Positions 15,151 through 21,407 of a DNA stretch of 40,412 nucleotides are shown in pieces. The stretch comes from a virus: the IMG/VR virus record IMGVR_UViG_3300027747_000111, positions 1-40,412 of that record, one strand, 5' to 3'. The position numbers and the translations under genes are program-made. The first letter of the stretch is position 1. Each line of letters begins with the position of its first letter. Below the pieces are notes generated by a model. It worked only from the letters and a program-made list of their open reading frames with translations, did not search any database and had not been told where the DNA came from.

Positions 15151-15520
15151 TTCTTGCTCTCAGGATGAGGGTCTTGACTACATTTTCACTTACATGAGTG
15201 CTGTATATGGAAGCTCTTTTGACAGACACTTTGAAACTTCTGAGCCTCAAATGGTCAGAAAGATTTGGATGGAATTGATTGGCAAATTTTTAACTTTTAA
15301 GCCCTCAATGGATTTTGCCTTGAAACACTTGCATCCTGAGTTTCCTCCCTCTGCAATCAAGTTTAGGGATTTGTGCAACTTAGGCCCATCTTTGCCACCA
15401 ACACAAACCTTGATTGAGTACAAGCCCAAGATTTTTAATCAAGAAGAACAGGAAAAAGCCAAGTCTGAAGGTCTTGAAAAGATGAAAGAACTAAAAAAAA
15501 TGTTTAGAGGGAGATTCTGA
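15128..15520 (+). CDS. Possible helicase-loader / P-like replication protein
   Basis: A 130-residue protein. The layout 'YIFTYMSAVYGSSF...MVRKIWMELI...ALKHLHPEFPPSAIKFRDLCN' resembles the C-terminal module of lambda P-like and related replication proteins ('Y.f..m...YG..F', 'W...l', 'P.PP....F..lC'). The rest is charged and helical (KAKSEGLEKMKELKKMF). Its position directly after the DUF1376 initiator-like gene fits a replication pair. The start overlaps the downstream frame of that gene, with AGGAG eight bases before ATG. The function is a family-level guess. Confidence 0.5.
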   Translation: MSHYSELDSCSQDEGLDYIFTYMSAVYGSSFDRHFETSEPQMVRKIWMELIGKFLTFKPSMDFALKHLHPEFPPSAIKFRDLCNLGPSLPPTQTLIEYKPKIFNQEEQEKAKSEGLEKMKELKKMFRGRF

Positions 15521-15732
15521 TGTACGAAGACAATCATTTGATGTGTTCTGCCAATGGTTGCCCCAACTTTTGGACTGTCAAAATGGGTAAACCCCTATGT
15601 TCTGCCCACCAGTGGGGTGACCCTTCCGAGTGGGGTGTTATAACTTCTAGACTTAATGCTCAAAAACTTGCTACACCTCAGCCAAAGTCTATTTCAAATT
15701 ATTACGAACCACTGAATGGAGACCCATTTTGA
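15520..15732 (+). CDS. Small putative zinc-binding protein
   Basis: A 70-residue protein with CSANGCPNFWTV (Cys-x4-Cys) and LCSAHQWGDP (Cys-x2-His), a treble-clef or zinc-knuckle-like arrangement found in a family of short phage proteins beside replication genes. The second half is low complexity. It starts within the stop of the upstream gene (TGATG) and ends in a TTGA overlap. Molecular role unknown. Confidence 0.65.
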   Translation: MYEDNHLMCSANGCPNFWTVKMGKPLCSAHQWGDPSEWGVITSRLNAQKLATPQPKSISNYYEPLNGDPF

Positions 15733-15999
15733 ATTACTATCAAGCCCAAGATCTTTTAGACCAAATACGTCATGGACACAATGCACCACCCTTCCTCATT
15801 GACAAAGCCCTCGAACTTACAGGTGATCTGTGTGACAGAACATTATGCAAAAATGGCCATGAATCAGGGATCTATCGACCATGCGAGACTGAGAGTCAAG
15901 GAACTGGAACAAGACGAGACTGGAATGTGGGTGGGTTTGGGCAAAGCAGTAGCTCAAAGGCTCAAGGAGTTAAGGGATGAAGCTAATTGTGGGAATTGA
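15729..15999 (+). pseudogene. Helical phage protein, apparently frameshifted by an extra TGTG
   Basis: From the TTG at 15729 (TTGA overlap with the previous stop) the frame gives MNYYQAQDLLDQIRHGH...IDKALELTGDL, a pattern known from small betaproteobacterial phage proteins. It then runs into a low-complexity tail and stops at 15980. In the +1 frame from about 15835 the DNA encodes a convincing helical end (TEHYAKMAMNQGSIDHARLR, MWVGLGKAVAQRLKELRDEA) that stops at 15999. Deleting TGTG at 15831-15834 joins both into an 88-residue protein. The frame-1 stop makes a neat ATGA overlap with the RuvC start, so a genuine 83-residue product cannot be excluded. Confidence 0.55.
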
Positions 16000-16438
16000 C
16001 GCAGGACTCTCAGGTGCTTGGGGGATGATTGATCTCCATGGAAAGTACTGGTCTTGTGGAGATATGCACCACGATGAGAATGGAGTCTTAGATACCGAAA
16101 AGATTTGGGATGAGATGGCTCAAGCTCGTGATGGTCAAGACATTGTCGTGGTCTTAGAAAAAGTCCACTCAATGCCAAAACAAGGATTGAGTTCTACCTT
16201 TAAGTTTGGAATGGCATTTGGAGGTGCCTGTAGCCTCGCCAGACGCTTTAAAACAGAGGTGTTGATGGTCACCCCTCAAGTTTGGAAAAAATTGCTTAAA
16301 TTGAGTTCTAGCAAAGATGAAAGTTTAGAAATGGCTAGAAACTTGTTTCCTAACGCACCTTTAACCCTCAAAAAACACAATGGACGTGCAGAGGCTTTAT
16401 TAATATCAGAATTTTTTAGGAGAAAAAATGATAAGTAA
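15977..16438 (+). CDS. RuvC-like Holliday junction resolvase
   Basis: A 153-residue RNase H-fold nuclease. GIDAGLSGAWG provides Asp8, VVLEKVH provides Glu61, and HNGRAEALL (134-142) matches the last motif with Glu139. These are the acidic metal ligands that cut four-way junctions. In many relatives the last motif reads HDGRAD; here the first Asp is Asn and the second Glu, so activity may be altered. It would resolve recombination or replication branches before packaging. The start overlaps the preceding gene, and the next gene begins 11 bases before its end. Confidence 0.85.
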   Translation: MKLIVGIDAGLSGAWGMIDLHGKYWSCGDMHHDENGVLDTEKIWDEMAQARDGQDIVVVLEKVHSMPKQGLSSTFKFGMAFGGACSLARRFKTEVLMVTPQVWKKLLKLSSSKDESLEMARNLFPNAPLTLKKHNGRAEALLISEFFRRKNDK

Positions 16439-16820
16439 ATACACAATTGGAAGCAAAATCCATCAAGCGCTATGCAAATTGGAAAATCTTGCGATGGATT
16501 CTTTAACACTTAGGAAGTCCATAGACTTTAAAGAATCAACAAATATTTTTGATTTACACATTATTCAACCATTGGTTAACGACCGAATGATCTCAAGGGT
16601 TGACACAGTTTATAAAATAACTCCTGTTGGCATTTCTCGTTTAGACAACATGGGTAGATTTGTTAAGAAAAAACTTCAGAGAAAAGAAAAAGTTGTATGG
16701 ACAACGTACACACACAAAGAAGTTGAAGCTGTTAGACCCCATGCAGATGACCACTTTAAATGGGCAAGCAGACGAGGTAATCAACTTTTTTACAGAGATG
16801 GGAGAGTAGCAAATGTCTAG
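16428..16820 (+). CDS. Winged-helix-like conserved phage protein
   Basis: A 130-residue protein. Residues about 8-85 read as helices plus a beta pair (IFDLHIIQPLVNDRMISRV, YKITPVGISRLDNMGRF), typical of a winged-helix fold. The C-terminus (PHADDHFKWASRRGNQLFYR, DGRV) is a short signature that I recall from related betaproteobacterial phages. DNA binding is plausible but not shown. It has a strong AGGAG five bases before the ATG, inside the RuvC gene. Confidence 0.6.
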   Translation: MISKYTIGSKIHQALCKLENLAMDSLTLRKSIDFKESTNIFDLHIIQPLVNDRMISRVDTVYKITPVGISRLDNMGRFVKKKLQRKEKVVWTTYTHKEVEAVRPHADDHFKWASRRGNQLFYRDGRVANV

Positions 16821-17154
16821 AACTATCGATCCACACGATTCAATAGATTTTATTTATAAGAATGGTGCTGTTTTTGGAATTGCTAAGTCAGAGAGAGTTT
16901 ATGCTGATGAGCTTAGGAAGACAATCAAGGCAGAGCTTATGGTAGAGGCTCTAGAAAAGGGCATGGAGGCTGTCAACGCACAAGAGAGGTACGCATATAG
17001 CCACCCACGCTACAAAGCTCACCTAGGAGCCATTAAAGAGGCTTATCAGGAAGAAGAAACGCTGAGGTGGCAATTGATTGCCGCACAAGCTCGTGTAGAG
17101 GTCTGGCGTAGTCAAGAGGCCAGTAACCGAGCAGTAGACAAGGCTACGGTGTAA
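16813..17154 (+). CDS. Conserved helical phage protein, unknown function
   Basis: A 113-residue protein, mostly one long charged helix from residue 30 onward (VEALEKGMEAVNAQERYAYS, WQLIAAQARVEVWRSQEASN). This is a common small phage protein near recombination genes, without an assigned activity as far as I know. GGAGAG precedes the ATG by six bases. It overlaps the upstream gene by 8 bases and is followed after one base by the GNAT gene. Confidence 0.65.
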   Translation: MSRTIDPHDSIDFIYKNGAVFGIAKSERVYADELRKTIKAELMVEALEKGMEAVNAQERYAYSHPRYKAHLGAIKEAYQEEETLRWQLIAAQARVEVWRSQEASNRAVDKATV

Positions 17155-17155
17155 T

Positions 17156-17704
17156 ATGGAAAATATAAGTGATGATTTGGGAGTTGTTCGTAGAGCAACA
17201 CTTATTGATTTGCCTTATGTTATTTCTTTGTCCAAAAAAGAAAGTCACAGTTTAGGTTTTATTCCAAAAATGGCTTACGAATCAGCAATTACAGGTATTA
17301 AAACAGGTGATAGATGGAGTAATGTTTGCAACGACAAAATGTTTGTTATCGAATGTAATGGTGATTTAGTAGGCTTTTGTTTGGCAAGTTTTGGAATTCC
17401 TAATGCTATTAGTAAAAAAGGAAAAATAGCTCAAATTTGTTTACAAACAGACGCTAGAAAATTTTTGCGTGGCAGAAAGCTATTAGATGTTGTTGTTGAT
17501 TATGGTAAAACGCAAGGTACATTTGCTTTTAGTGCAGGTTGTGCTGATGATTTGGAATCCAATTTGTTTTGGAATGCTATGGGATGGATAAAAATTGCTT
17601 CTAGGTTTGGAATTAGCCACAAAAATACTTGGAAGCAAACAAGCAAAAGACCTATAAATGTTTACAGATATGATCCCTCAGATTTTTTATTGGCACTAGC
17701 ATGA
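17156..17704 (+). CDS. GNAT-family N-acetyltransferase
   Basis: A 182-residue protein with a GNAT layout: beta1 'GVVRRATLIDLPYVISL', an acceptor-side helix region, beta4 'FVIECNGDLVGFCLASFG', then 'KIAQICLQTDARKFLRGRKL' where the Q/R-rich turn and helix bind acetyl-CoA pyrophosphate, and the C-terminal 'LFWNAMGWIKI' strand-helix. The substrate is unknown. Phage GNATs may modify host proteins, tRNA or toxins, and nothing here decides. It is AT-richer than its neighbours, which hints at separate acquisition. The RBS is weak. Confidence 0.75.
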   Translation: MENISDDLGVVRRATLIDLPYVISLSKKESHSLGFIPKMAYESAITGIKTGDRWSNVCNDKMFVIECNGDLVGFCLASFGIPNAISKKGKIAQICLQTDARKFLRGRKLLDVVVDYGKTQGTFAFSAGCADDLESNLFWNAMGWIKIASRFGISHKNTWKQTSKRPINVYRYDPSDFLLALA

Positions 17705-17982
17705 ACAACAACCTGTCAGCCAAGGAGAGGGCTTACATCGGACTGGTCAAGGAACTTCCCTGTTCAGTCTGTGATGCCCCTCCCCCTAGCTCTGCACACC
17801 ATGTTAAGCAGTCGTGCCAGTACACAGTCGTGGCTCTCTGTTGGGACTGCCACCAAGGGCCAACTATGGGGTGGCATGGGCAAAAAAGGATGTGGGCTAT
17901 CAAGAAGATGGAGATGATGGATGCCCTAAACATCACTGTAAAAAGGGTAATAACCCTACTGCAAGGTGGGGAATTAAAATAG
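17701..17982 (+). CDS. HNH-like putative endonuclease
   Basis: A 93-residue protein with Cys21-x2-Cys24 (CSVC), AHHVKQ (His33-His34), ALCWDCHQGP (Cys47-x2-Cys50, His51) and GWHG (His59). This is the zinc-stabilised HNH/treble-clef pattern of small phage nucleases related to Ref- and YbcO-type recombination factors. It would nick or cut DNA during recombination. The start ATG shares bases with the TGA of the GNAT gene. It is the last gene before a new promoter. Confidence 0.75.
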   Translation: MNNNLSAKERAYIGLVKELPCSVCDAPPPSSAHHVKQSCQYTVVALCWDCHQGPTMGWHGQKRMWAIKKMEMMDALNITVKRVITLLQGGELK

Positions 17983-17986
17983 GTGT

Positions 17987-18014
17987 TTGACAAGCATTAA
18001 CTTTCTGTTAAGAT
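17987..18014 (+). promoter_or_regulatory. Strong sigma70-type promoter
   Basis: TTGACA (17987-17992, consensus), 16-base spacer, TAAGAT (18009-18014) with TGT in front, giving an extended -10. Transcription would start near 18021 and read the accessory gene cluster from 18058. A perfect palindrome lies at the start site, so the promoter is probably regulated. Confidence 0.75.
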
Positions 18015-18021
18015 TCGTATC

Positions 18022-18035
18022 ACTGGATGTCCAGT
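18022..18035. promoter_or_regulatory. Palindromic operator-like site
   Basis: ACTGGATGTCCAGT is a perfect inverted repeat (6-bp arms, 2-base centre) sitting at positions +1 to +14 of the promoter. A dimeric repressor bound here would block initiation; the phage Cro-like protein at 14079 is one candidate. As RNA it would have a 2-base loop and so is unlikely to be a hairpin. I saw no second copy in the window. Confidence 0.5.
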
Positions 18036-18057
18036 TTTATTTGAAAAGGAAATTAAC

Positions 18058-18351
18058 ATGAACGCAAACGACCTCACCCTCTCCCCAGTAGACACACTTG
18101 GCGAATTACTCGCTCGCATTGCAGAACTCACAGCACAAGCAGATGCAATCAAAGACAGCATCAAAGATAAAGCATCCATGGGTGGTGCTAAGGTAGTTGA
18201 AGGTGCTCTGTTCAAAGCCACATACATTGAGTCCAATCGCAAGACCACAGACTGGAAAGCAATTGCAGAAATTTACAACATTCCTGACGAGGTGATCATT
18301 GACAACACCAAGGTCACAGCAGTGTTCTCAGTCAAAGTAACTTCACGTTAA
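18058..18351 (+). CDS. Conserved accessory protein, unknown function (97 aa)
   Basis: The N-terminal half is an amphipathic helix pair (LGELLARIAELTAQADAIKD). The C-terminal half has a strand-rich pattern (GALFKATYIESNRKTTDWKA, NTKVTAVFSVKV) that I recall from small phage proteins often listed only as hypothetical. First gene after the promoter at 17987, with AAAGGA seven bases before the ATG, so probably well expressed. Its codon use is richer in C-ending codons than that of its neighbours. Confidence 0.7.
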   Translation: MNANDLTLSPVDTLGELLARIAELTAQADAIKDSIKDKASMGGAKVVEGALFKATYIESNRKTTDWKAIAEIYNIPDEVIIDNTKVTAVFSVKVTSR

Positions 18352-18361
18352 AGGAAATACC

Positions 18362-18631
18362 ATGACAAGAGCAATCATCAAATCAGCAATGGCAATCAGT
18401 GAGTTGGCTTACTCATTGGACAACATCTCTACTGATGACAAAAAGCAAATTGAAGACTACACCGATGCAGAAATATTGCATGAGGCCAAATATGTTTTAG
18501 GATTATTCACCGATCCAAATGAGTCACACTGGAATGCAGAAGACTTGCGTGGAGAAAATGGCGAATCTCAGCAAAAGTGGGCTAAGGCTGAAGTACGCAA
18601 ACTCCAAGCATTCATCAAAAAATATAGTTAA
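18362..18631 (+). CDS. Accessory hypothetical protein (89 aa)
   Basis: A helical, acidic protein (KKQIEDYTDAEILHEAKYVL, QQKWAKAEVRKLQAFIKKYS) with no recognised domain. It has a good RBS (AAAGGAAATACC before ATG) and follows the previous gene by 10 bases. A UUCG hairpin lies just after its stop. Confidence 0.65.
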   Translation: MTRAIIKSAMAISELAYSLDNISTDDKKQIEDYTDAEILHEAKYVLGLFTDPNESHWNAEDLRGENGESQQKWAKAEVRKLQAFIKKYS

Positions 18632-18638
18632 ATCAACT

Positions 18639-18652
18639 GCCCCTTCGGGGGC
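18639..18652 (+). terminator. UUCG tetraloop hairpin between accessory genes
   Basis: GCCCC-TTCG-GGGGC makes a very stable 5-bp stem closed by a UUCG loop. No T-tract follows (TACAAAGG), so it is more likely an mRNA stability or processing element, or a weak attenuator, than a full terminator. The next gene's RBS (AAAGGA) starts five bases after it. Confidence 0.5.
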
Positions 18653-18667
18653 TACAAAGGAACAATT

Positions 18668-18856
18668 ATGAAAGACTTAAACACAATTATCCACAACGAA
18701 GATGGCGTAAGAGTATCTATTGATGAGTTTGGTGAAAACGTATGGCTTGGTCTTCAAGCTCATAATGCTACTTTTAGCACTCAATTTACTCGTGACGAGG
18801 CAGAGCAGTTGTTGGCTGGCCTACAAGCCATCTTGGCAAAAGAGGTGACAGCATGA
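18668..18856 (+). CDS. Small accessory protein with TRDEA motif (62 aa)
   Basis: The N-terminal ~38 residues are beta-like (DGVRVSIDEFGENVWLGLQA). The C-terminus FTRDEAEQLLAGLQAILAK is an amphipathic helix. The same FTRDEAxQLLxxLQxxLxK helix is encoded again at 19046-19144, with an 18-base DNA identity (18784-18801 with 19074-19091), pointing to a local duplication. Function unknown. It overlaps the next ATG (ATGA). Confidence 0.65.
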   Translation: MKDLNTIIHNEDGVRVSIDEFGENVWLGLQAHNATFSTQFTRDEAEQLLAGLQAILAKEVTA

Positions 18857-19053
18857 ACGACATGAACAACTTGTTTAACGAAGTTGAGGCCGAATTGCTC
18901 AAGCAGTTCAAGGCCATCACACCAGAGCAGTTGGCGGAGGACGAGCGCCGTCGGCAAGTTAAGCGTGAGTACGAGGCACTGCACACCCCCATCGAGACCG
19001 ACGAAGACCGAGCCAACACCGACGAGTATCCAGAGGAGTTTGATGATGAATAA
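18853..19053 (+). CDS. Acidic accessory protein (66 aa)
   Basis: Very acidic helical protein (NEVEAELLKQFKAITPEQLA, DEDRANTDEYPEEFDDE) with a high share of GC-rich codons (GAC, GAG, CAG) unlike its AT-rich neighbours. It is translationally coupled to the upstream gene by an ATGA overlap. The extreme C-terminal acidity could suit DNA mimicry or protein binding, but that is speculative. Confidence 0.65.
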   Translation: MNDMNNLFNEVEAELLKQFKAITPEQLAEDERRRQVKREYEALHTPIETDEDRANTDEYPEEFDDE

Positions 19054-19144
19054 ACAGGAGATTGACGAGATGATGTTTACTCGTGACGAGGCAAAACAAT
19101 TGTTGTTGGCCTTGCAAAAAGTTTTGACTAAAAAAAATGATTAA
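19046..19144 (+). CDS. 32-aa TRDEA-motif peptide
   Basis: ATG at 19046 (or 19043) with GAGGAG seven bases upstream. The product MNKQEIDEMMFTRDEAKQLL continues to a Lys-rich end. It matches the C-terminal helix of the 18668 gene and looks like a shortened duplicate that kept only this helix. It overlaps both neighbours, as is usual in this cluster. Confidence 0.55.
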   Translation: MNKQEIDEMMFTRDEAKQLLLALQKVLTKKND

Positions 19145-19253
19145 CAGCTTTTACAACATTATTTCATGGGTGCTCATCCTGGCAGGGGTCATGGGCGTTT
19201 TTACAATGTCAGCCATAATTTTTTGGTTAATGTACGAGGAGATGAACAAATGA
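19137..19253 (+). CDS. 38-aa single-span membrane protein
   Basis: ATG at 19137 shares bases with the TGA region of the peptide before it, and the stop at 19253 overlaps the next ATG. After a short N-terminus (MINSFYNIIS) there is one long hydrophobic span (WVLILAGVMGVFTMSAIIFW), then LMYEEMNK. Overlaps at both ends support translation. No lysis gene is recognised elsewhere in the window, so a holin-like or host-envelope role is conceivable, but size and context do not prove it. Confidence 0.55.
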   Translation: MINSFYNIISWVLILAGVMGVFTMSAIIFWLMYEEMNK

Positions 19254-19444
19254 AAACAACAGACAAAGAATTTGAAATGCTTGACAGACACCTTTTAGGG
19301 TGGCGTAAAAGACACATTAATAATAGATTAGAGAAAGATGTGTATGATGTTGACAAGCTGTTCATTGAATCAGGGTGGTACAGCGAGGGTCAAATAAACA
19401 ACTTATTAAAGAATCATAATGAAAGAAAAAATGATTCCAAATAG
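19250..19444 (+). CDS. Small hypothetical protein (64 aa)
   Basis: ATG at 19250 forms an ATGA overlap with the membrane protein, and GAGGAG lies eight bases upstream. The product (KEFEMLDRHLLGWRKRHINN, FIESGWYSEGQINNLLKN) is charged and helical with no recognised family. A longer frame from 19166 has no RBS and covers the membrane protein gene, so it is rejected. Confidence 0.6.
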   Translation: MKTTDKEFEMLDRHLLGWRKRHINNRLEKDVYDVDKLFIESGWYSEGQINNLLKNHNERKNDSK

Positions 19445-19456
19445 AGGATGTAAATC

Positions 19457-19897
19457 ATGAAAATTGAACTAAAAAGACTTACAAACAATGATGATGGAAG
19501 CTGTAATGCAGACCTTTACATTGATCAAGAAGGAACTAACTTTATTGTTCGTTATGGAATAATTTCTGCCCTGAAAGATGCAATTGCAATTGCTAAAGAG
19601 GAGTACACGCCTGTGGACGAGCCAAAAACAACAAAACAATCTATGAAAGAAGAGATTGAGTCTATGCGTGAGATTCTTTATTACTACGACATAGAACTTA
19701 GACAAAAGAACGAACTCATCACAAGGTTACAGAAAGAGCCACTTTCCGAGGAGAGAGTCCATGCCTTATACAGGCATGAGATGGACTGGAGGAAGTTTGC
19801 GAGAGCAATAGAGCTTGAGCATGGTATTGAGCCTATCAAAGAGTCTGAGAAAGAGTTAGCAATAACTTTTCTAGATGAAGATGGGTATTATGACTAA
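19457..19897 (+). CDS. Hypothetical coiled-coil protein (146 aa)
   Basis: Residues 1-45 are beta-like (MKIELKRLTNNDDGS, NFIVRYGIISALKDAI), residues about 58-95 form a coiled coil (MKEEIESMREILYYYDIELR), and the acidic C-terminus ends DEDGYYD. RBS GAGGATG sits upstream. The layout is a common one among small phage accessory proteins; I know no function. The next gene starts 8 bases before its end. Confidence 0.6.
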   Translation: MKIELKRLTNNDDGSCNADLYIDQEGTNFIVRYGIISALKDAIAIAKEEYTPVDEPKTTKQSMKEEIESMREILYYYDIELRQKNELITRLQKEPLSEERVHALYRHEMDWRKFARAIELEHGIEPIKESEKELAITFLDEDGYYD

Positions 19898-20426
19898 AGA
19901 CGAAGCATTACGCCTTGCATTGAAGGCGTTGGAAAGAAGTGTGGCGACTTGTCTTGACCCATATTCGCATGAGCAAGTAAAAAGCCGTCCCGAACACTTT
20001 ATTAATCAAGCCATTACTGCACTGCGTCTTGCTATTGATGTGCAAAACATGGCATCTAAATCTACCTATAAAGAACAACTAGAAACAAAAGATGAACCTG
20101 TATCGTGTGCTGAATGTGGTGTTGGTGGTGGCTATGCCCTATATTGCGTTGCGTGTGCTGAAAAGTTTATTGCACAAACAGAAACAAAAGATAAGCCTGT
20201 GGCAACAGTCATATCTGAATCGGGGGCAAATGTAACACATTCTTGGTGGCATGAACCTGCATTGCCAATTGGCACAAAACTGTACACCATCCCACCACAA
20301 CGCACATGGGTAGGACTAACACCCCAAGAAAGAGATGAAATACAAGAACAAGTGTATGGCGCAGTGCCACATCATGTAGCTTTTCATCACGCCATTGAAG
20401 CCAAACTAAAGGAGAAAAACACATGA
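19890..20426 (+). CDS. Zinc-ribbon phage accessory protein (Ea-like)
   Basis: The start at 19890 gives MTKDEALRLALKALE, the standard opening of this phage family; an ATG 15 bases upstream is possible. CAECGVGG...YCVACAEKF (two Cys-x2-Cys pairs) is a zinc ribbon. LPIGTKLYTIPPQRTWVGLT is the 'PLYT.PPQR.W.GLT..E' signature seen in many modular phage proteins of unknown role. Length 178 residues. A modular, possibly regulatory or antihost protein of the accessory cluster; ATGA overlap with the next gene. Confidence 0.65.
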   Translation: MTKDEALRLALKALERSVATCLDPYSHEQVKSRPEHFINQAITALRLAIDVQNMASKSTYKEQLETKDEPVSCAECGVGGGYALYCVACAEKFIAQTETKDKPVATVISESGANVTHSWWHEPALPIGTKLYTIPPQRTWVGLTPQERDEIQEQVYGAVPHHVAFHHAIEAKLKEKNT

Positions 20427-20665
20427 ACTATAAGAACAATCTAAATACACCAGATGAGTTGATTTTAACAATTACAGACATAGTTAACTTATTAAAAAAT
20501 GGTAAATTAATAAGCCACAACTTAAACATATATTTTAATCCTAAGAAAAAGTTTACTGGTCTTGATGCAGAAGACAAAATTGAAATGATGAAAAAATTTA
20601 AAACATCTAATGCAATTAAACTGATTGAAATAGTAGAACTTAGACTCAAGGATAAGAACACATGA
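20423..20665 (+). CDS. AT-rich small hypothetical protein (80 aa)
   Basis: Lysine- and isoleucine-rich helical protein (TITDIVNLLKNGKLISHN, KIEMMKKFKTSNAIKLIEIV). Its base composition is distinctly AT-richer than both neighbours, a sign of separate acquisition. It is coupled to the upstream gene by an ATGA overlap. An ORF on the opposite strand over the same span is a shadow, because only the + frame has coupling and an upstream RBS (AAAGGAG). Confidence 0.6.
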   Translation: MNYKNNLNTPDELILTITDIVNLLKNGKLISHNLNIYFNPKKKFTGLDAEDKIEMMKKFKTSNAIKLIEIVELRLKDKNT

Positions 20666-20695
20666 TACAATTAACAAAAGATTAAGGGATGGCAA

Positions 20696-20977
20696 ATGAG
20701 CAAACCAATGAGCGACTTCCAAAGGCAGTTTTTAGCTAAAGGGACTGGTCAGCAGTTATTCACTGAGCACGAGTTTAACGAAAAGTTAAGCCAAAAGATG
20801 GCAGAGATCATGGCAGTAGCTATTGATACTTCAAAGACAGCAGTAATGATTGAGCGTGAGGCTTGTGCAGAGAGGGTTCAAAGCTTGGCAGACTTAGAAG
20901 ATGAAGGTGAGGTATGCACAGCCCTCAAGAATGCTGTAGAGGCCATAAGAAATCGCATACCTTCTCAGAGACAGTAA
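20696..20977 (+). CDS. Small phage protein with REACAERV motif
   Basis: A 93-residue helical protein. The segment VMIEREACAERVQSLADLED, then ALKNAVEAIRNRIPSQ is the 'IEREACA..c......A..IR.R' helix pair present in many modular phage early proteins. It probably folds as a helical hairpin. Function unknown. Last gene of the accessory cluster; a promoter overlaps its 3' end. Confidence 0.65.
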   Translation: MSKPMSDFQRQFLAKGTGQQLFTEHEFNEKLSQKMAEIMAVAIDTSKTAVMIEREACAERVQSLADLEDEGEVCTALKNAVEAIRNRIPSQRQ

Positions 20978-20996
20978 ATAACATTTGTGGTATAAT
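20968..20996 (+). promoter_or_regulatory. Promoter with consensus TATAAT before the packaging genes
   Basis: GAGACA (20968-20973), 17-base spacer, TATAAT (20991-20996) with TGG in front, giving an extended -10 with all six consensus bases. The start would be near 21003, only about eight bases before the ATG of the next gene and just past its GGAG, so the first gene would be leaderless or is served by read-through. The main target is probably the terminase and head operon. Confidence 0.6.
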
Positions 20997-21010
20997 TTGG
21001 AGAACTAAAG

Positions 21011-21292
21011 ATGACAAAAACATCGACTATTGAATCAATTAAGACTCCTTTAATAAAAAAATCCAAAATAATGGTTCCAACTCAAATTGTAGTTGACGCA
21101 AAGACTACTAAGGCACCAGTACCAAAAACTCCAAAAACAGAAGAGGTCAGCGATTTAGAGTGGATGAATTGGGTACAGTACGCCCAAGCAAGACTTCAGT
21201 TCCTCGAAAACAAACTCTCAGAAACAAGTACAAAGCTCGAAGAACTCAAAGAGACCAATAAATCATTACAAAAGAGATTGCTACAAGGATAA
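21011..21292 (+). CDS. Hypothetical protein with C-terminal coiled coil
   Basis: A 93-residue protein. Residues 1-45 are basic and low complexity (Lys/Thr/Pro). Residues 46-93 form a coiled coil (QARLQFLENKLSETSTKLEE, LKETNKSLQKRLLQ) with a W-rich start. GGAG is nine bases before the ATG. Located just before the small terminase gene, it might be a packaging or DNA-binding accessory, but this is only position-based. Confidence 0.6.
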   Translation: MTKTSTIESIKTPLIKKSKIMVPTQIVVDAKTTKAPVPKTPKTEEVSDLEWMNWVQYAQARLQFLENKLSETSTKLEELKETNKSLQKRLLQG

Positions 21293-21407
21293 TAATCATT
21301 TAAACTACATACTGCATAAGACTTTAGATAGGGAATGCAACAATGACCCAATATTATTGTTAGCATCCACTAATTTATCTGAAGTAGATTAACTTAGAGG
21401 TAATGTC
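21293..21407. other. AT-rich gap before the terminase genes
   Basis: No ORF of note. It contains the inverted repeat AACAAT (21339-21344) / ATTGTT (21356-21361) and a CAATATTATTG palindrome between them. A packaging recognition (pac-like) site is often found near the small terminase gene, but no feature here proves one. Confidence 0.3.

Noticed and set aside
18639-18652. Full rho-independent terminator
   Set aside because: The stable UUCG hairpin lacks a following T-tract, and downstream genes have no promoter of their own that I can see.
20428-20722. Minus-strand ORFs over 20423-20722
   Set aside because: The + strand gene in this span is coupled by ATGA overlap to its neighbour and has an upstream RBS. 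The minus frames are AT-rich shadows.
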